Origin: Pseudomonas viridiflava
Lineage (GTDB): Bacteria; Pseudomonadota; Gammaproteobacteria; Pseudomonadales; Pseudomonadaceae
Reading direction: 5' to 3'
Assembly (NCBI RefSeq): GCF_900580865.1
Contig: NZ_UTBZ01000052.1
Span: 248,001 to 312,000, forward strand
DNA length: 64,000 nt
This document shows, piece after piece, positions 24,288-33,445 of this stretch (positions are counted from its first letter, which is position 1; each line of letters starts with the position of its first letter). Under the pieces are notes generated by a model that saw only the letters and a program-made list of their open reading frames with translations, did no database searches and was not told the DNA's origin. Made by a program: the position numbers and the translations under genes.

Positions 24288-25112
24288 TCAGAGCTTTGCG
24301 CGCAATCCGAACCGCTTCATCAACGTCGATTCCAGCAAGCCCTTGGGCAACAACGCCGCCAACAACGGCAACGCCCGGCTGCCGTTACCAATGCGGATCA
24401 AGCGTGGCGGTTTGCTCTGTTGCACAGCCTTGAGCAACACCGCCGCAAACTCATTGGCCGGCGTCGGTTTGTCCTGCGACGCCTTGGCCCGTGCCCGGAT
24501 GCCTTCACGCAGTGGAAACCACGGTGATTGTTCATTGATCAACTGCTCGGCTTCATGCCCGGCGTTCTTGGCGAAACTCGATTGAATCGCCCCCGGCTGC
24601 ACTTCCATCACGCGAATGCCGAAGGGCGCCAGCTCCATGCGCAAGGCATCGCTTAACGCATGCACCGCCGCTTTCGAAGCGCAGTAAGCACCGGCAAACG
24701 GCGTGACCAGAACGCCGGACACACTGCCGATGTTCACCACCAGACCTTTAGTCCGGCGCAGCACCGGAAACAGCGCGCGGGTGACGCCGACAATCGAAAA
24801 CACATTGGTCTCGAACTGGCGCTGCATCGCCGGTACACCGCCGTCGAGCAGCGGCCCCATGGCGCCGTAACCGGCGTTGTTGATCAGCACGTCAAGACCG
24901 CCGTGTTGCTGGTTGATCCGCTCGCCGAGTTGCTCCAGCGCCGTATTGTCGTTGACGTCGAGTTGCACGGCGGTGAACCCGGCTGACGCCAGCAAAGCGA
25001 CATCTTCAGCCTTGCGCGCACTGGCCCAGACTTCGAAACCAGCAGCTTTGAACGCATCGGCGAGGGCGCGGCCGATGCCGCTGGAACAACCGGTAATCAA
25101 CGCAACGGGCAT
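24288..25112 (-). CDS. Short-chain dehydrogenase/reductase
   Basis: 274 residues from the ATG at 25112, chosen over 25130 because AAGGAA lies seven bases upstream. Classical SDR: cofactor motif TGCSSGIG (about 7-14), NNAG (about 80-83), catalytic Ser in NIGSVSG and the YCASK motif (Tyr and Lys). The R after the glycine motif region (ASARKAEDV) suggests NADPH preference. Substrate unknown. A small membrane protein gene lies upstream in the same direction. Confidence 0.92.
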   Translation of the reverse strand: MPVALITGCSSGIGRALADAFKAAGFEVWASARKAEDVALLASAGFTAVQLDVNDNTALEQLGERINQQHGGLDVLINNAGYGAMGPLLDGGVPAMQRQFETNVFSIVGVTRALFPVLRRTKGLVVNIGSVSGVLVTPFAGAYCASKAAVHALSDALRMELAPFGIRVMEVQPGAIQSSFAKNAGHEAEQLINEQSPWFPLREGIRARAKASQDKPTPANEFAAVLLKAVQQSKPPRLIRIGNGSRALPLLAALLPKGLLESTLMKRFGLRAKL

Positions 25113-25148
25113 GGCGCATTCCTTGTGCAAAAAATGGGGGGAAGGGGA

Positions 25149-25613
25149 TCAGTCGGAGAAACTACCCTGCAATCGCTCGGCGCGAAACTCCAGCGTTTGC
25201 GGGCGATAACCGGGACGCAGCGGCGGCATTGGCAAGCAGTCTTCCCAACTACCGCCGGCCTGCAATTCGCCGGGACCACGATAGCGCGGCGCGGTGTATT
25301 GGTTGTCGGCCAGATTGACCGAGTCGCCCGGCGCATAGGCTGCGATGCGCCAGCGCAGTTCGGTCAGGGGCACGTCGTTGCCGTTTTTCATTTTCAGTTG
25401 CAGCGGACGATCGGCCGGGCATTGTTCGGGTGCATAAACAATGCGCATCTCAAGGCGCGCCAGTTGCTTGATCTCGCGATTGTCCAGCCATACCACCCAG
25501 ACGGCCACCAGGCCGAGGCCGATGGCGGCTGCAACGGAGACCGGCAAGGCCTTGGCCGGATAGCGCAGCAACAGGATCAGCCAGGTGATGACCAGCAAAA
25601 CGCCGATGAACAT
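25149..25613 (-). CDS. Small membrane-anchored protein of unknown function
   Basis: 154 residues from the ATG at 25613 (AAGGAG nine bases before it). Two adjacent N-terminal hydrophobic segments (about 1-18 and 23-42, MFIGVLLVITWLILLLRYPAKALPVSVAAAIGLGLVAVWVVW), then a soluble domain with a beta-rich look (LARLEMRIVYAPEQCPADRPLQLKMKNGNDVPLTELRW) reminiscent of proteins loosely annotated as 'multidrug transporter' in Pseudomonas. I do not recognise a function. It is upstream of the SDR gene on the same strand and may be co-transcribed. Confidence 0.8.
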   Translation of the reverse strand: MFIGVLLVITWLILLLRYPAKALPVSVAAAIGLGLVAVWVVWLDNREIKQLARLEMRIVYAPEQCPADRPLQLKMKNGNDVPLTELRWRIAAYAPGDSVNLADNQYTAPRYRGPGELQAGGSWEDCLPMPPLRPGYRPQTLEFRAERLQGSFSD

Positions 25614-25793
25614 GTGGGTACGCTCCTTGGACTCGTGCACACCATCCTACCGAAGGGGCAGCGCAATAGACATTCACACGTCAAGCCAATGCACCGTCGG
25701 TCGGAACTGTAATTTCTGACAGTAGGCAGTCCTGACCACCGCTGCTCTGATGCAGCAGGCAGAAAGAATGAGGTCATGTGCTGAGGAAAACCC

Positions 25794-28271
25794 ATGGGCA
25801 TCTATCGAAAAACGCCGACGCTTGAAGGTTACGATCCGCGTGGACTGCCGACCCGCACAGTGGACTATTGGCGTGTCGAGGAGCTGTGCCCTGCTCAGGC
25901 CCGCATCCATCGCGTCGCGCATGACGCTGCCGGGCGTGCTGTCGAGCAGTGGGACCCACGTTTGTGGACGCTGCAAATGACCGATCCACGGGCACCGGCC
26001 AACGTGCTCACGGTTTATTCACTGAGTGGGCAAGTGCTGCGCTCAGACAGTGTCGACGCTGGAACGCGTCTCGCATTGCCCGGACTCGGCGCTCAAGTGC
26101 TGTTTGATTGGGACAGTCGTGGAACCCGTCGCGACATCACGCATGATTCGTCGCTGCGACCGGTAGCCGTGTTCGAAGAAGGAGAGTCGCAGTCGCGACG
26201 TTGTGTCGAGCGCTTTGTGTATGGTCAGCCGGGTATGGGGGATCCGCTGCAAAACCAGCTCGGCCAGGTGATTCGTCACGATGATCCGGCGGGCAGTGTG
26301 CTTTTCCATGCCTTTGCGATCAGCGCACAATGCCTCGAAAACAGCCGCCACTACACCGTTGAGCTCAATACCCCGGATTGGCCTGAACCGATTGATGATC
26401 GCCAGCGCCTGCTGGAACCGGGCGAGGGCGCAATCAGCCACTGGCGTTTCGGGCCGCTCGGTCAGGTGCTTGAACAGACCGATGCGCGGGGCAACCGTCA
26501 CGGTTGTGAGTTGACGCTCGATGGACGCTTGCGGGCCCGTCACTTGCAGTTGAAGGATGACCCCGCAGCACAAACGCTGATCAGCGATATCCAATACAAC
26601 GCCGATGGGCAAGTCACGCAGGAGGTGGCGGGCAATGGCGTGCGGACAACCCTGACCTATCGACCCGAGGACGGACGTTTGAAGGAGCGTCGGGCCGGGA
26701 AAACCGGCAGCGAGTTATTGCAGCAGCTGATCTACGACTATGACCCGATGGGTAATGTGCTGAGCATCGAGGACAAGGCGATTCCCGTTCGCTATTTCGC
26801 CAATCAGCGCATCGACCCGATCAGCCGCTTCAACTACGACAGCCAATACCGATTGAGTGACGCTACCGGTTGGGAGGGCGGCGGCCCGGACGCGATTCGA
26901 CACAGCGTTCCGGCAGCCGTCGTCAACTACCGACAGGCGTACCGCTACGACGATGGGGGCAATCTGTTGCAGCTCATCCATGTCGGAGGCCAGAACCCCG
27001 GGCATCAGCTTGAAGCCGCACGCTACAGTAACCGTTGCCTGTCCTGGGGCGACGGCGCTCCGCCTACCGAAGCGGAAATCGCTGCGGCCTTCGATGCCAG
27101 AGGCAACCTGCTGGAACCCGATCGAGGCAGAAGGCTGCAGTGGGATCTGCGCAACCAGCTCGTTAGCGTGACACCGGTACAGCGTCAGAGTGGGCTCGAT
27201 GACTGCGAGTCATACCATTACGACGGTGCCGGCCTGCGCGTGCGCAAGGTTCACCAATGGCAGACCAATGCCCGCACGATCATCGCTGAAACCCGCTACC
27301 TGCCTGGGCTGGAACTGCACGCGCATGCAGGCCGTGACGAGCGACGACAGCTCATCACCGTAAAAGGTGCGCTGAACACTGTACGGATTGTGCATTGGGA
27401 CAGTCCGCCGCCGTCGGGCATCAACGACCGCTTTAGCTATGACTTCACCGATCACCTGGGCTCCATCAGCCTGAGGCTCGATGACGCAGGGTTGCTGCTC
27501 AGCCTTGAAGTGTTTTATCCCTTCGGTGGAACGGCCTTGATCGACGGCGATATCAGTTACAAAAACTTTGGTTATCTGGGCAAGGAACTGGATGCCACCG
27601 GGTTTTATTATTTCGGCTTTCGCTATTACTCCGCAGGGTTGCAGCGCTGGATCAATCCAGACCCGGCAGAGCATGTCGATGGCCTCAATCGATACTGGGC
27701 GATGCGCAACAATCCGGTGTTTTATCTTGATCGGGATGGCTTGGTGACCGAGCCAGGTCACCAAGCCGGGCGTGACAGCAGGCCTATTTCCGGTCGGTCT
27801 GGCGCGCTGCCTGCAATGTCGGTAGAAACCAGAGGAAAAGTTATCGAAGGAGCCCAGGTACTTGGCAAGACCCTGTCATATGCCAAGAACCCGTTGGTTG
27901 GCGCACTCGGCAGCGCTTTGGAGACTGGAGCCCGACTGGTGGAAATTCGTGATGCTCAAGCACAGATGAGTTCCCGGCAAGGCAGTCATATCAATCCTCA
28001 GCTATCGCGTATGCCTTTTTCCGCAGGGCCCGCGGGATTGATCGGTCTGCGCACGGACCCCGTTGGCGCTGCACGTTTTGACAATCCATGGGGCAATACC
28101 CTTGAGTTACCGAGTAGCTCTCTCAGCCCGTTGGCGTTGCAAATGTTGCAGGCGGGATTCGGTTCGGCGGCACCTGAATCAACTTCGATGGCGGTGATTG
28201 CCGAGGACCCTCTCGCCACTGCAAATAGACGCAACAAGCGTGGTTTGCCTGGGTTGAGTGCTCAGCAATAG
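25794..28271 (+). CDS. TccC-like RHS repeat protein (orphan Tc toxin C component) with variable C-terminal domain
   Basis: 825 residues. The N-terminus (TPTLEGYDPRGLPTRTVDYWR ... ARIHRVAHDAAGRAVEQWDPRL) matches the opening of TccC proteins. YD/RHS repeats follow throughout (YNADGQVTQEVAGNGVRTTLTY, YDYDPMGNVLSIED, YHYDGAGLRVRKVH). The core ends with FGYLGKELDATGFYYFGFRYYSAGLQRWINPDP, then VDGLNRYWAMRNNPV and DRDGL at about 646-650, the self-cleaving RHS-core end. Residues 651-825 are the non-conserved tail, which in this family is the toxic payload. No TcA or TcB genes lie nearby. The tail has no motif I recognise. Confidence 0.88.
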   Translation: MGIYRKTPTLEGYDPRGLPTRTVDYWRVEELCPAQARIHRVAHDAAGRAVEQWDPRLWTLQMTDPRAPANVLTVYSLSGQVLRSDSVDAGTRLALPGLGAQVLFDWDSRGTRRDITHDSSLRPVAVFEEGESQSRRCVERFVYGQPGMGDPLQNQLGQVIRHDDPAGSVLFHAFAISAQCLENSRHYTVELNTPDWPEPIDDRQRLLEPGEGAISHWRFGPLGQVLEQTDARGNRHGCELTLDGRLRARHLQLKDDPAAQTLISDIQYNADGQVTQEVAGNGVRTTLTYRPEDGRLKERRAGKTGSELLQQLIYDYDPMGNVLSIEDKAIPVRYFANQRIDPISRFNYDSQYRLSDATGWEGGGPDAIRHSVPAAVVNYRQAYRYDDGGNLLQLIHVGGQNPGHQLEAARYSNRCLSWGDGAPPTEAEIAAAFDARGNLLEPDRGRRLQWDLRNQLVSVTPVQRQSGLDDCESYHYDGAGLRVRKVHQWQTNARTIIAETRYLPGLELHAHAGRDERRQLITVKGALNTVRIVHWDSPPPSGINDRFSYDFTDHLGSISLRLDDAGLLLSLEVFYPFGGTALIDGDISYKNFGYLGKELDATGFYYFGFRYYSAGLQRWINPDPAEHVDGLNRYWAMRNNPVFYLDRDGLVTEPGHQAGRDSRPISGRSGALPAMSVETRGKVIEGAQVLGKTLSYAKNPLVGALGSALETGARLVEIRDAQAQMSSRQGSHINPQLSRMPFSAGPAGLIGLRTDPVGAARFDNPWGNTLELPSSSLSPLALQMLQAGFGSAAPESTSMAVIAEDPLATANRRNKRGLPGLSAQQ

Positions 28272-28286
28272 ATAAATGAACATCGC

Positions 28287-28350
28287 GAAAAAAGCCCCCG
28301 CCCAACCCGCTGCGGATAGGGGACGCAGTGGGCTGGACGGGGGCTTCTTG
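28287..28350. terminator. Bidirectional terminator at the end of the alginate operon
   Basis: A long stem (AAGCCCCCG paired with CGGGGGCTT, extended by GGCTGG/CCAGCC-type pairing) sits between the RHS stop and the convergent algA stop. On the minus strand the stem is followed by a run of six T, and on the plus strand by TCTTGTTTT, so it can end both transcripts. Confidence 0.8.
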
Positions 28351-28363
28351 TTTTATCGATCAG

Positions 28364-29815
28364 TTATTGCGCGATGGTTTTCACCGACACGCCGCGTTCG
28401 ATCGGGGTGGAGCGGCCGTAGATATCTTCGAAGCGTTCGATATCGTCTTCACCCAAGTACGAACCCGACTGAACTTCGATGATTTCCAGCGGGATCTTGC
28501 CTGGGTTGCGCAGGCGATGCACCGAGGCGATCGGGATGTAGGTCGACTGGTTTTCGCAGAGCAGGAACACGTTTTCATCGCAGGTCACTTCGGCGGTGCC
28601 GCTGACCACGATCCAGTGTTCGGCGCGGTGGTGGTGCATCTGCAGCGACAGGCACGCGCCCGGTTTCACCGAGATGTGCTTGACCTGGAAACGCCCGCCC
28701 ATGTCCACCGAGTCATACGAGCCCCACGGACGATAAACCTCGCAGTGGTTCTGGGTTTCGCTGCGGCCCTGCTCGTTGAGCGTGTTGACCATTTGCTTGA
28801 CGCCCTGAACCTTGTCTTTGTGGGCAATCATCATGGCGTCTTTGGTTTCGACCACGACAATGTTTTCCAGACCGATCACCGACACCAGTTTGCCGTTGCC
28901 GTGGATCATGCAGTTCTTGCTGTCCTGGATGACCACGTCGCCTTTGGTGACGTTGCCGTTGGCATCTTTCTCGTTGACTTCCCACAGCGACGACCAGCAA
29001 CCGACATCGCTCCAGCCAGCGGTCAGCGGCACCACGCAGGCGCGCTGGGTTTTTTCCATGACGGAGTAGTCGATGGAGTTGTCCGGGCAGCAGGCGAAGG
29101 TGGCTTCGTCGAAGGTGATGGTGTCGGCGTCCTGCTGGCTGCGTTCGAGGGTCAGCAGGCAGGTGTCGTAGATGTCCGGATCGTGCTTTTTCAGCTCTTC
29201 AAGGAAGCGGCTGGCGCGGAACAGGAACATGCCGCTGTTCCAGTAGTAACCGCCGGATTCGACGTACTCGGTGGCACGTTTGACGTCAGGTTTTTCGACG
29301 AAGTGCGAAACGCGGCTGACGCCTTCGGGCAGCAGCGAATCACCGGTGGATTTGATGTAGCCGTAACCGGTTTCCGGTTTGGTCGCCGGCACGCCGAACA
29401 GCACCATTTCGCCGTTTTCGGCAGCAACGGTGGCCAGGGCCAGAGCGCGTTGCAGGGCTTTCTGGTCTTCCAGTACGTGGTCGGCCGGCAGCACCAGCAT
29501 CAACTCGTCTCGGCCTTCATTGACCAGCATCATCGCGGTCAGCGCCACGGCCGGCGCGGTGTTGCGGCCGAACGGTTCCATGAGGATGCGCTGGCATTCC
29601 AGATTGCGGTTGCTCAACTGCTCGTTGACGATAAAGCGGTGATCCTTGTTGCAGACCACGATCGGGGTGTCCATGCCTTCGAACACCAGGCGCTCGAGGG
29701 TCTGCTGGAACAGGGTGTGTTCGCCGGTCAGGGCGAGGAATTGCTTAGGGAACTGCTTACGCGAAAGCGGCCAAAGACGTGAACCGCTACCACCTGACAA
29801 GATCACCGGAATCAT
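28364..29815 (-). CDS. algA: Mannose-1-phosphate guanylyltransferase / mannose-6-phosphate isomerase AlgA
   Basis: 483 residues from the ATG at 29815 (MIPVILSGGSG); the frame is open to 29851 but the family starts here. N-terminal nucleotidyltransferase (GGSGSRLWPLSRKQFPKQFLAL, residues about 7-30) and C-terminal type II phosphomannose isomerase cupin with metal-binding LQMHHHRAEHWIVVSG and later VHRLRNPGKIPLEIIEVQSG. It converts fructose-6-P to mannose-6-P and mannose-1-P to GDP-mannose for alginate. Last gene of the operon; 207 bases, including a REPIN, separate it from algF, unusually wide for this operon. Confidence 0.97.
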   Translation of the reverse strand: MIPVILSGGSGSRLWPLSRKQFPKQFLALTGEHTLFQQTLERLVFEGMDTPIVVCNKDHRFIVNEQLSNRNLECQRILMEPFGRNTAPAVALTAMMLVNEGRDELMLVLPADHVLEDQKALQRALALATVAAENGEMVLFGVPATKPETGYGYIKSTGDSLLPEGVSRVSHFVEKPDVKRATEYVESGGYYWNSGMFLFRASRFLEELKKHDPDIYDTCLLTLERSQQDADTITFDEATFACCPDNSIDYSVMEKTQRACVVPLTAGWSDVGCWSSLWEVNEKDANGNVTKGDVVIQDSKNCMIHGNGKLVSVIGLENIVVVETKDAMMIAHKDKVQGVKQMVNTLNEQGRSETQNHCEVYRPWGSYDSVDMGGRFQVKHISVKPGACLSLQMHHHRAEHWIVVSGTAEVTCDENVFLLCENQSTYIPIASVHRLRNPGKIPLEIIEVQSGSYLGEDDIERFEDIYGRSTPIERGVSVKTIAQ

Positions 29816-29910
29816 ATTGTTTACTCCATAAAATCGATTGGTTAGAGGCACGAACGCTGTGTCGTTTCACTCTTGTTTTTGTCTCGTACCGAGAGGCCGC
29901 CGCATTCCCC

Positions 29911-29995
29911 TGTAGGAGCTGCCGAAGGCTGCGATCTGTTGATCTTGATCTTCAAAAACAAAGTCAAAAGATCGCAGCGTGCCGCAGCTCCTACA
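29911..29995. repeat. REPIN, class A, inside the alginate operon
   Basis: Inverted pair of class A REPs (one arm diverged to GCGTGCCGCAG) between algF and algA. It may affect mRNA stability or supply of algA transcript from the long operon. Confidence 0.9.
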
Positions 29996-30022
29996 GGGGT
30001 CAGCGTCTCATCGGAAAAATCG

Positions 30023-30679
30023 TTAGCGAGTCGATACCGGGCGTTTTACCCAGACTGGCGACAGGCTGCTGCCGCTGCCGGTGACGTACAGCACTGCGGC
30101 TTCACCGCGCTCCAGGGCGACCGGTTTGACGTCGCCGACTTTCTTGTCACCTTCGTACAGCGCCAGGCTGACTTTCACCGGGTTGATTTCACGTTCGCCA
30201 CGGCCCTTGGCGGCCACGTTCGGCACCACGTCGGTCTTGCCGTCGGCGGTCTTCAGGGTCAGCGGTTTGTCGCTGAGGTTCTGCACGCGTACCAACGATT
30301 TCTGCTTGTTCTTGAACGGCGGCTCTTCGATCAGTTGCGGCGCGCCGGAAGCGTTGTTGACCAAGGTGTAGTAGTGATCACCAGCAAGTTTCACCGGCAG
30401 GGTCTGGCTGCCGACCTTGGCGCTGTAATCACCGCCCGGCATGAAGCTGAAGTCGCTGCTGGCCAGTGGCGCAACGTCGCTCAGGTTGGTGCTGCCGACA
30501 GTGGCGCTGACTTCAGCGTTGCTGGCGTTGTAGATACGCACGAAGGTCGAGCCTTTTGGTGCGGTCGGGCCGTACAGGGCGGCGTCGCCACCGGCGAAGG
30601 CAGGCACGGAAAGCACGCTGAGGCCAGCAACCAGAGCGAAGCTTTTAGCGAGACGACGAGGAGTAGTAGTGAAAGTCAT
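30023..30679 (-). CDS. algF: Alginate O-acetylation protein AlgF
   Basis: 218 residues with a signal peptide ending near AFAGGDAALYG (about residue 28). Periplasmic, two beta-sandwich-like domains (TFVRIYNASNAEVSATVG; SLVRVQNLSDKPLTLKTADGKTD). AlgF is an adaptor that interacts with AlgJ and AlgX in acetylation of mannuronate residues. It starts 14 bases after algJ stops, with GAGAGG before the ATG. Normal length. Confidence 0.95.
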   Translation of the reverse strand: MTFTTTPRRLAKSFALVAGLSVLSVPAFAGGDAALYGPTAPKGSTFVRIYNASNAEVSATVGSTNLSDVAPLASSDFSFMPGGDYSAKVGSQTLPVKLAGDHYYTLVNNASGAPQLIEEPPFKNKQKSLVRVQNLSDKPLTLKTADGKTDVVPNVAAKGRGEREINPVKVSLALYEGDKKVGDVKPVALERGEAAVLYVTGSGSSLSPVWVKRPVSTR

Positions 30680-30693
30680 GGTGTACCTCTCTT

Positions 30694-31869
30694 TCAGTTT
30701 TGCGCCCGATCGGGCGTCTCGGATTTAGTGTTGATGGCTACGTTTTGTTGGCGAGCACCGGCTTGTTTGAGCTCTGCGACCCACTGCGGGTCGGCGTCGC
30801 CGATTTCGTTGTTCACAGGCAGATAACGTTCAGGAAACTCCCAGATCAGCACCTGTGGCGGGCTGTTCTTGAAGTCATCGCTTTTCAGGTAGCTGAGCAT
30901 CGGCAGGATCGGGCCGTGGCCGTCTTCGGCGTAGCTCACCACGTCGCTGTGCAGCGCTTGTTTCAGGGCACCGACGAAGTTCCAGTTGGGGTTGGCGCTG
31001 TAGCTGGTGCCGACCAGTGCCACCGGCACTTCATTGCTGGCGAACAGCGCGTCGTCACCGGCAGGCTGATCGCCGGCTGCGACGGTGTTGCGCTTTTGCA
31101 GCGGCTCTTGCGCCGGCATCAGGTTTTCAAACAGCGGATCGAGCGGCAGGAACAAGCGCAGATCGCCCTTGTGCGTGACCTTCTCCGCCGGCGTGGTAAC
31201 GAAGCGTTGTGGCTCGCCGCTAAGCGGGAACTTGTCGGCGATGGTTTTCGCCAGGGTGTTCGCGGCAATCTCGGCGCCTTCCGGCGTCCAGTGGGTGTCG
31301 GTGCGCAGGAACACTTGCTGACCGTTCTGCTTGGCCTGTTGCAATGGCTTGAGCAGGTCAGGGGCGAGGATCTTGTCGGCCGCCACGCGCTGGTGGAAAT
31401 CCTGATAGAGGTTTTCGTGAATGCTTGCCGGTTTCACTTCACCCAGATGCTCCGGGTACAGACGAACCTTGGCCGGCACAATCGCCATCACCAGTTTCAC
31501 GCCTTTCTCTTTCAGGGTCTGGCGCACGCCTTCGACCAGCGCGTAGTTGCCTTGCAGGTTCAGCTCTTCGTTGACGATCGGGTTGAATTCTTCATCGCTG
31601 TACAACCACTGATCGCGACCGAGCACCACGCCTGGACGACCTTCATTGAACAGTTTGAAATCCAGCGCGGCCCAGAGGTTGGTGCCCAAACGCTTGATCG
31701 GGAATTCATCGTCGTAGTGCGTTTCCACAGCCTTGGTCCAACGGCCGTTGAGCACCGTCGCCTCGGCATTGGTGCTGAAGCCGAAGAAGCTGCGAACCGA
31801 CCACAGACCGAGGACCAACAGGGTCACCAGGAACAGGGCGATGTAGAAAATGCGTAATGAGCGGGTCAT
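30694..31869 (-). CDS. algJ: Alginate O-acetyltransferase AlgJ
   Basis: 391 residues. An N-terminal membrane anchor (about 5-25, LRIFYIALFLVTLLVLGLW) is followed by a periplasmic SGNH-hydrolase-like domain of the DHHW/ALGX family. The catalytic Asp-His pair is visible in RTDTHWTPEGAEIAA and the Ser in VGTSYSANPNWNFVG. AlgJ takes acetyl groups delivered through AlgI and passes them towards the polymer. Ten bases after the algI stop; normal length. Confidence 0.96.
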   Translation of the reverse strand: MTRSLRIFYIALFLVTLLVLGLWSVRSFFGFSTNAEATVLNGRWTKAVETHYDDEFPIKRLGTNLWAALDFKLFNEGRPGVVLGRDQWLYSDEEFNPIVNEELNLQGNYALVEGVRQTLKEKGVKLVMAIVPAKVRLYPEHLGEVKPASIHENLYQDFHQRVAADKILAPDLLKPLQQAKQNGQQVFLRTDTHWTPEGAEIAANTLAKTIADKFPLSGEPQRFVTTPAEKVTHKGDLRLFLPLDPLFENLMPAQEPLQKRNTVAAGDQPAGDDALFASNEVPVALVGTSYSANPNWNFVGALKQALHSDVVSYAEDGHGPILPMLSYLKSDDFKNSPPQVLIWEFPERYLPVNNEIGDADPQWVAELKQAGARQQNVAINTKSETPDRAQN

Positions 31870-31879
31870 GTCAGATCCC

Positions 31880-33445
31880 TCAGAACTGGAAGTAAAGGAA
31901 CGGCGAGAAGCTTTGCGCCGAGAGTTTGAGAATCGAGGCGATGAACAGCAGCAGGATCAAGCCGCGCATCACGTAGCGCGACCAGTCCGCGCTCCAGTAG
32001 GCCGGTTGTACCTGGGCTTCGACGCCGACGGTGTAGCCAGGCTCATGGATGCTCGCCGGGTTTTCGCCGGGTGCTGCCTTGATCATTCCCGGGGTCGCGG
32101 TGGCAGGGCCGTTTGCCTCGACGTTGACTTCAGGTTTGGTCTTGGCCGGCGGCTGGTTGGTGTACAGATCGCGCAGACCGAAGAAGGCCAGCGTTACGTA
32201 GGCAACAACGAGGGTCGCCACTTGCAGACCGGTGAGGCTGGCCTGATTGAGTTCCGACAGCGACCAGTCGCCGAAGCTGAACATCGCGCCGTACATACGC
32301 CCGGCAACGTGCAGGTTCTCGGCGCGGAAGATCACCCAGCCCATGACCACCAGCAGGAAGGTCAGCGCCCAGCGGATCGGATTGAGGCTGCGCGGCGAGG
32401 TGTTCAGGCCCAGCGCTTTTTCAATCGCCAGCCACATGCCGTGCCATGCGCCCCAGACGATGTAGGTGATGTTCGCGCCGTGCCACAGACCGCCGAGGAG
32501 CATGGTCAGGAACAGGTTGCGATAGGTCATCAGCGTGCCTTTACGGTTACCGCCGAGGGTGATGTAGAGGTAGTCACGCAGCCAGGTCGACAGGCTGATG
32601 TGCCAGCGGCGCCAGAACTCGGTGATCGACTGGCTGATGTACGGCTGTTTGAAGTTTTCCATGAAACGGAAACCCATCATCAAGCCCAGACCAATCGCCA
32701 TGTCGCTGTAACCGGAGAAGTCGAAATACAGCTGCGCGGTGTACGCCAGCGCGCCGAGCCAGGCATCACCGGTAGTCGGGTTTTGCAGGGCGAAGCAATG
32801 GTCGGCCACCACCGCGAGGGTGTCGGCGATGAAGACCTTCTTGATGAAACCCTGCATGAACCGCGTGCAGCCCTCGGAGAATTTATCGAGGGTGTGCGTG
32901 CGGTTGTTGAACTGGTCGGCGAGGTCGCGAAAACGCAGAACCGGGCCGGCAATCAGGTGCGGGAAGATCGCCACGAACGCGGCGAAGTCGATCAGGTTGC
33001 GCGTCGCCGGGGTGTCGCCGCGATACACGTCGATGATGTAGCTGATCGACTCGAAGATGTAGAACGAGATCCCGATCGGCAGCAGCACGTGGGTGAGGAT
33101 GAACGGTTCGAGACCGACCGACGTCATCATCGCGTTGATGCTGTCGACGCCGAAGTTGGCGTACTTGAAGTAGCCGAGAATGCACAAATCGACTGCCACA
33201 CCGAGCAACAGCCAGCGCTGGGCCGGTTTGGTTCTGACGCCGGCGGCACCGACTTTGAGGCCGATCCAGTAGTTCCACAGCGTGACAGCCGCGAACAGCG
33301 CGAGGAAGTCCACGCGCCACCAGGCATAGAACACGTAGCTGGCGATCAGCAGCAGCAGGTTGCGATAGCGTTGCCCGCTCAAGTAGTACAAGCCGAGAAA
33401 GATCGGCAAGAACAGAAACAGGAACACGTTGGATGAAAATACCAT
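31880..33445 (-). CDS. algI: Alginate O-acetyltransferase AlgI (MBOAT)
   Basis: 521 residues from the ATG at 33445 (GGAGAGA upstream); the frame is open to 33484. Multi-pass MBOAT protein with about 10-12 helices; the conserved histidine is in GGLWHGANITYIVWGAWHG. A soluble cytoplasmic or loop region (about 400-480) contains KTKPEVNVEANG. AlgI carries acetyl groups across the inner membrane for AlgJ/AlgX. It is separated from algL by a 602-base repeat-filled gap, which is not usual in this operon, so it may need readthrough or a secondary promoter. Confidence 0.96.
   Translation of the reverse strand: MVFSSNVFLFLFLPIFLGLYYLSGQRYRNLLLLIASYVFYAWWRVDFLALFAAVTLWNYWIGLKVGAAGVRTKPAQRWLLLGVAVDLCILGYFKYANFGVDSINAMMTSVGLEPFILTHVLLPIGISFYIFESISYIIDVYRGDTPATRNLIDFAAFVAIFPHLIAGPVLRFRDLADQFNNRTHTLDKFSEGCTRFMQGFIKKVFIADTLAVVADHCFALQNPTTGDAWLGALAYTAQLYFDFSGYSDMAIGLGLMMGFRFMENFKQPYISQSITEFWRRWHISLSTWLRDYLYITLGGNRKGTLMTYRNLFLTMLLGGLWHGANITYIVWGAWHGMWLAIEKALGLNTSPRSLNPIRWALTFLLVVMGWVIFRAENLHVAGRMYGAMFSFGDWSLSELNQASLTGLQVATLVVAYVTLAFFGLRDLYTNQPPAKTKPEVNVEANGPATATPGMIKAAPGENPASIHEPGYTVGVEAQVQPAYWSADWSRYVMRGLILLLFIASILKLSAQSFSPFLYFQF

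Noticed and set aside
28328..29782. 484-codon plus-strand frame opposite algA
   Set aside because: Antisense shadow of AlgA; low-complexity HQ/V-rich product typical of the reverse frame.
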